NCBI GenBank assembly: GCA_034231615.1
Contig: CM067306.1
Span: 42,022,761-42,086,760, forward strand
DNA from: Meghimatium bilineatum
Lineage: Eukaryota > Mollusca > Gastropoda > Stylommatophora > Philomycidae
Length of the DNA: 64,000 bases
Direction of reading: 5' to 3'
The position numbers and the translations under genes are program-made. Positions within the stretch are counted from its first letter, which is position 1. The number at the start of each line of letters is the position of its first letter. Positions 56,101-59,100 of the stretch are shown here, in pieces. Under the pieces are notes generated by a model. That model was not told the origin of the DNA. It made no database searches and saw only the letters and a program-made list of their open reading frames with translations.

Positions 56101-59100
56101 ATGGCTGACATGTAGTCTTTGCTTGATTCCAAGACTTGTCAGCACTCACATGGCTGACATGTAGTCTTCGCTTGATTCCAAAACCTGTCAGTTCCCACAT
56201 GGCTGACATTTTGTCTTTTCTTCATTCCCTGATCTGTCAGTTCCCACATGGCTGACATCTTGTCTTTTCTTCATTCCCTGATCTGTCAGTTCCCACATGA
56301 CTGACTTGTAGTCTTTGCTTGATTCCAAGACCTTTTAGTTCCCACATGGCTGACATGTAGTCTTTGCTTGATTCTCTGATTGGTCAGTTCCCACATGGCT
56401 GATACATAGTCTTTGCTTGATTCCAAGACCTGTCAGTTTTCACATTGCTGATATGTAGATTTTGCTTGATTTTGTGGTTCCTATTCTGTGTTTGTTTGTA
56501 CTTGTCTTAATAACATTATTTCTGTGTATTATTTCACATGAAACTGCTATTTAACAATTTTTATATTCTTTCTATATATACTTACCAATTGGTGCACAGT
56601 CTCACTGAAGTCTTCTGTTTATTCAATTTTAGAACTTCAACACTAGTTGAATAGTAATGTCCTGTGCAGGATATGTTTTATCTATATAAAGAACCTTTAG
56701 CAGTTTATAAATTAATAATGGTAGACCTCAAAGTCACTGTCTGTGCATAAATAGACTATTCCTACAATTTTAATTATCCAACTTCTGCATTCACTCTCAT
56801 TCTGGTTTGCATGACTATTGCAGAGAACACTGCTGATGTTTGGATGTTAACCTTTAGCAAGCCAGATTAAAAAATACGAAACGTCTCCCTGCCACCAGAT
56901 TCTTTTTTGAAAATTTGCGTTATTGATGGTGACTGTTTTGAAAATGTGATAATTATTTGGTTGTTAGAGATATTTAAATAATATTTGCACATATTAATAA
57001 AGAAAAACTAATTATGCATATATTGGTGTAATTTATGTACGTGTGTGTGTGGTACCAGACGTATGAGAAAGTGGTAAAGACGTTTTTCACAAAAAACATA
57101 TATTTTATAACAAATAAAAAGGAAAAAAATAAATAAAAAAATAACTTACCTTAGTTATCGAATTCCTTGGCAACACTGTAAACTAAATCACGCAAATCTG
57201 TTGTATTTATGTTCTTTCACTGCGAAATTATCAAAATATTGCCGGGAGAACTGTATAAACATGTAGATTTGCAGTCAAATCGTTCTTTGAGATTAGGTCT
57301 AGAGCCATTTTTGGTGCTACTTCAACATATTTGATATCAAACGTCTACAAGTCTCCAAACCAACACGGCATTCTTTATATTAACTGCTGTGAAACTAAAT
57401 AACTCAATAATTCATGATTCAAGCCACGATTCAATGTTATTTTATTCAAAATATGATGAAAGAAAGGTCTACAAAACCGGTTGACCATCATGGCATCGTA
57501 CCGGTGTGCAGATGTGGTCAGATTAATTGCTATAAAATTTGTATCTTCTGGCTAGCCATTATTACAATGATCATGTAGGACGTAGGAATTAACCGGCTTC
57601 AATAGCGCATGTTCCTGAGCAACCAATCAGGCTGTGGGGCATCTATTATAACGATATCTCATTGGATGAGGTATGTCGCCAACTGCGCTAGTCGCCATTT
57701 TGTTTTTCAGCAGCCGGAGTTGATATAGGCACGGTGTAGGTTAAACCTCGAAAGTTGTGATTCACTGAACCACAACCTCCATTATTTTTTATAGTAAATA
57801 GTTCTGATATAACCCAGTTGACTAACCCATTCTGTAGAATAAATGAGTTGCCTCACCATAAGAGAGATGTTTTATTAAACTTTTAAAAAATTGGATATGC
57901 CTGGCCATTGGTGTAGATAAAATACAGTGGTGACACTTCATTATTAGAACAACATTCTGCTGGAAATCTACTAGGACCATTGTTCTGCTACAAGATAGAT
58001 CCAGTAGGAGCTTCAGAATAAACAACCAAATAAAACAAAAATAGCTTAAATAACTGTTGGTCATAATATAGATCTAAATAGCTACAAAGCCTTGCATATC
58101 TGACAGAGTGACCAACTTGACAGGTCCAGTTAACAATAACAGCTGCAATCTTGTATACTCTGCAGCCAAATCACCATCTCCTATTGCCACAAAGGAAGCC
58201 CTTGAATCTGTCAGAATTGGTGCCAAAGATACCAGGTCATTAGAAGGAGCAAGGATACTGGGAGCACCTCCTAGTTTGTCCTTAATGTTACCCAGAACTT
58301 TGGATGTTGTGCTGGGAGAGAGCCTGAAGCTTGATTGTGCTGTACAGGGGTATCCAGTACCATTAGGTAATTGTGATAGCATGACTTGACATGTGTCATC
58401 ATTTATTTGATTCACTTCATGTTACCATAAGATTACATCCTTATTAAACTCTTTGTCTCCATAAACTGCCTTAAAGTTTTCCTGCTATGCCAGAGCACAT
58501 TTTAAAACATTTTTAGTAAGTTATGGTAGTATTTGAATTTTTACAATTTCTCCTTCACTATTCTGTCCACATTAACAATTCTGACATCCACATATTCAGA
58601 AATGGACAGGCAGTAAAACCCAGTTTAATTTGTTTGCTTACATTCAATATTGTGTTAGTTATGAAAAATATTTTTTTTTTAAACTAGACAATTTGGGGGG
58701 AAAACAATAGAAATGTGTACATACCCAAGCTTGTATCTCAGAAAACTGAGTCATAATCCATACATTTTGAAATAAAACACATCTGCATATATCCTGAACC
58801 ACTTTTTAATGCATGCAAGTTATTTATATATACAGAATTACTTATAAATGTCACATTGTCTTGATATCATCATATGCATACAAAATATGCATTCTCCTTA
58901 AAATTTTCTATTCTTTAGGACTACATTTTAGTGTCCAGGACTTATTTAAATAACCTTAGATATATATATATTACAAATTGCTATGCCTTATATAAAGGTC
59001 TGAGTATTCACATCCAAATGTAATACTCCAAAAATCATGTTTTAAAATGTAGGTAATAGTGATAGTCATATATATTGCATTGGAAGCGCCCCCTCAGCTT

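Noticed and set aside
58108-58165. Coding sequence extending exon 28 upstream to 58108
   Set aside because: The frame is open by chance; the acceptor at 58164-58165 and phase 1 match exon 27, and the upstream part is not domain-like.
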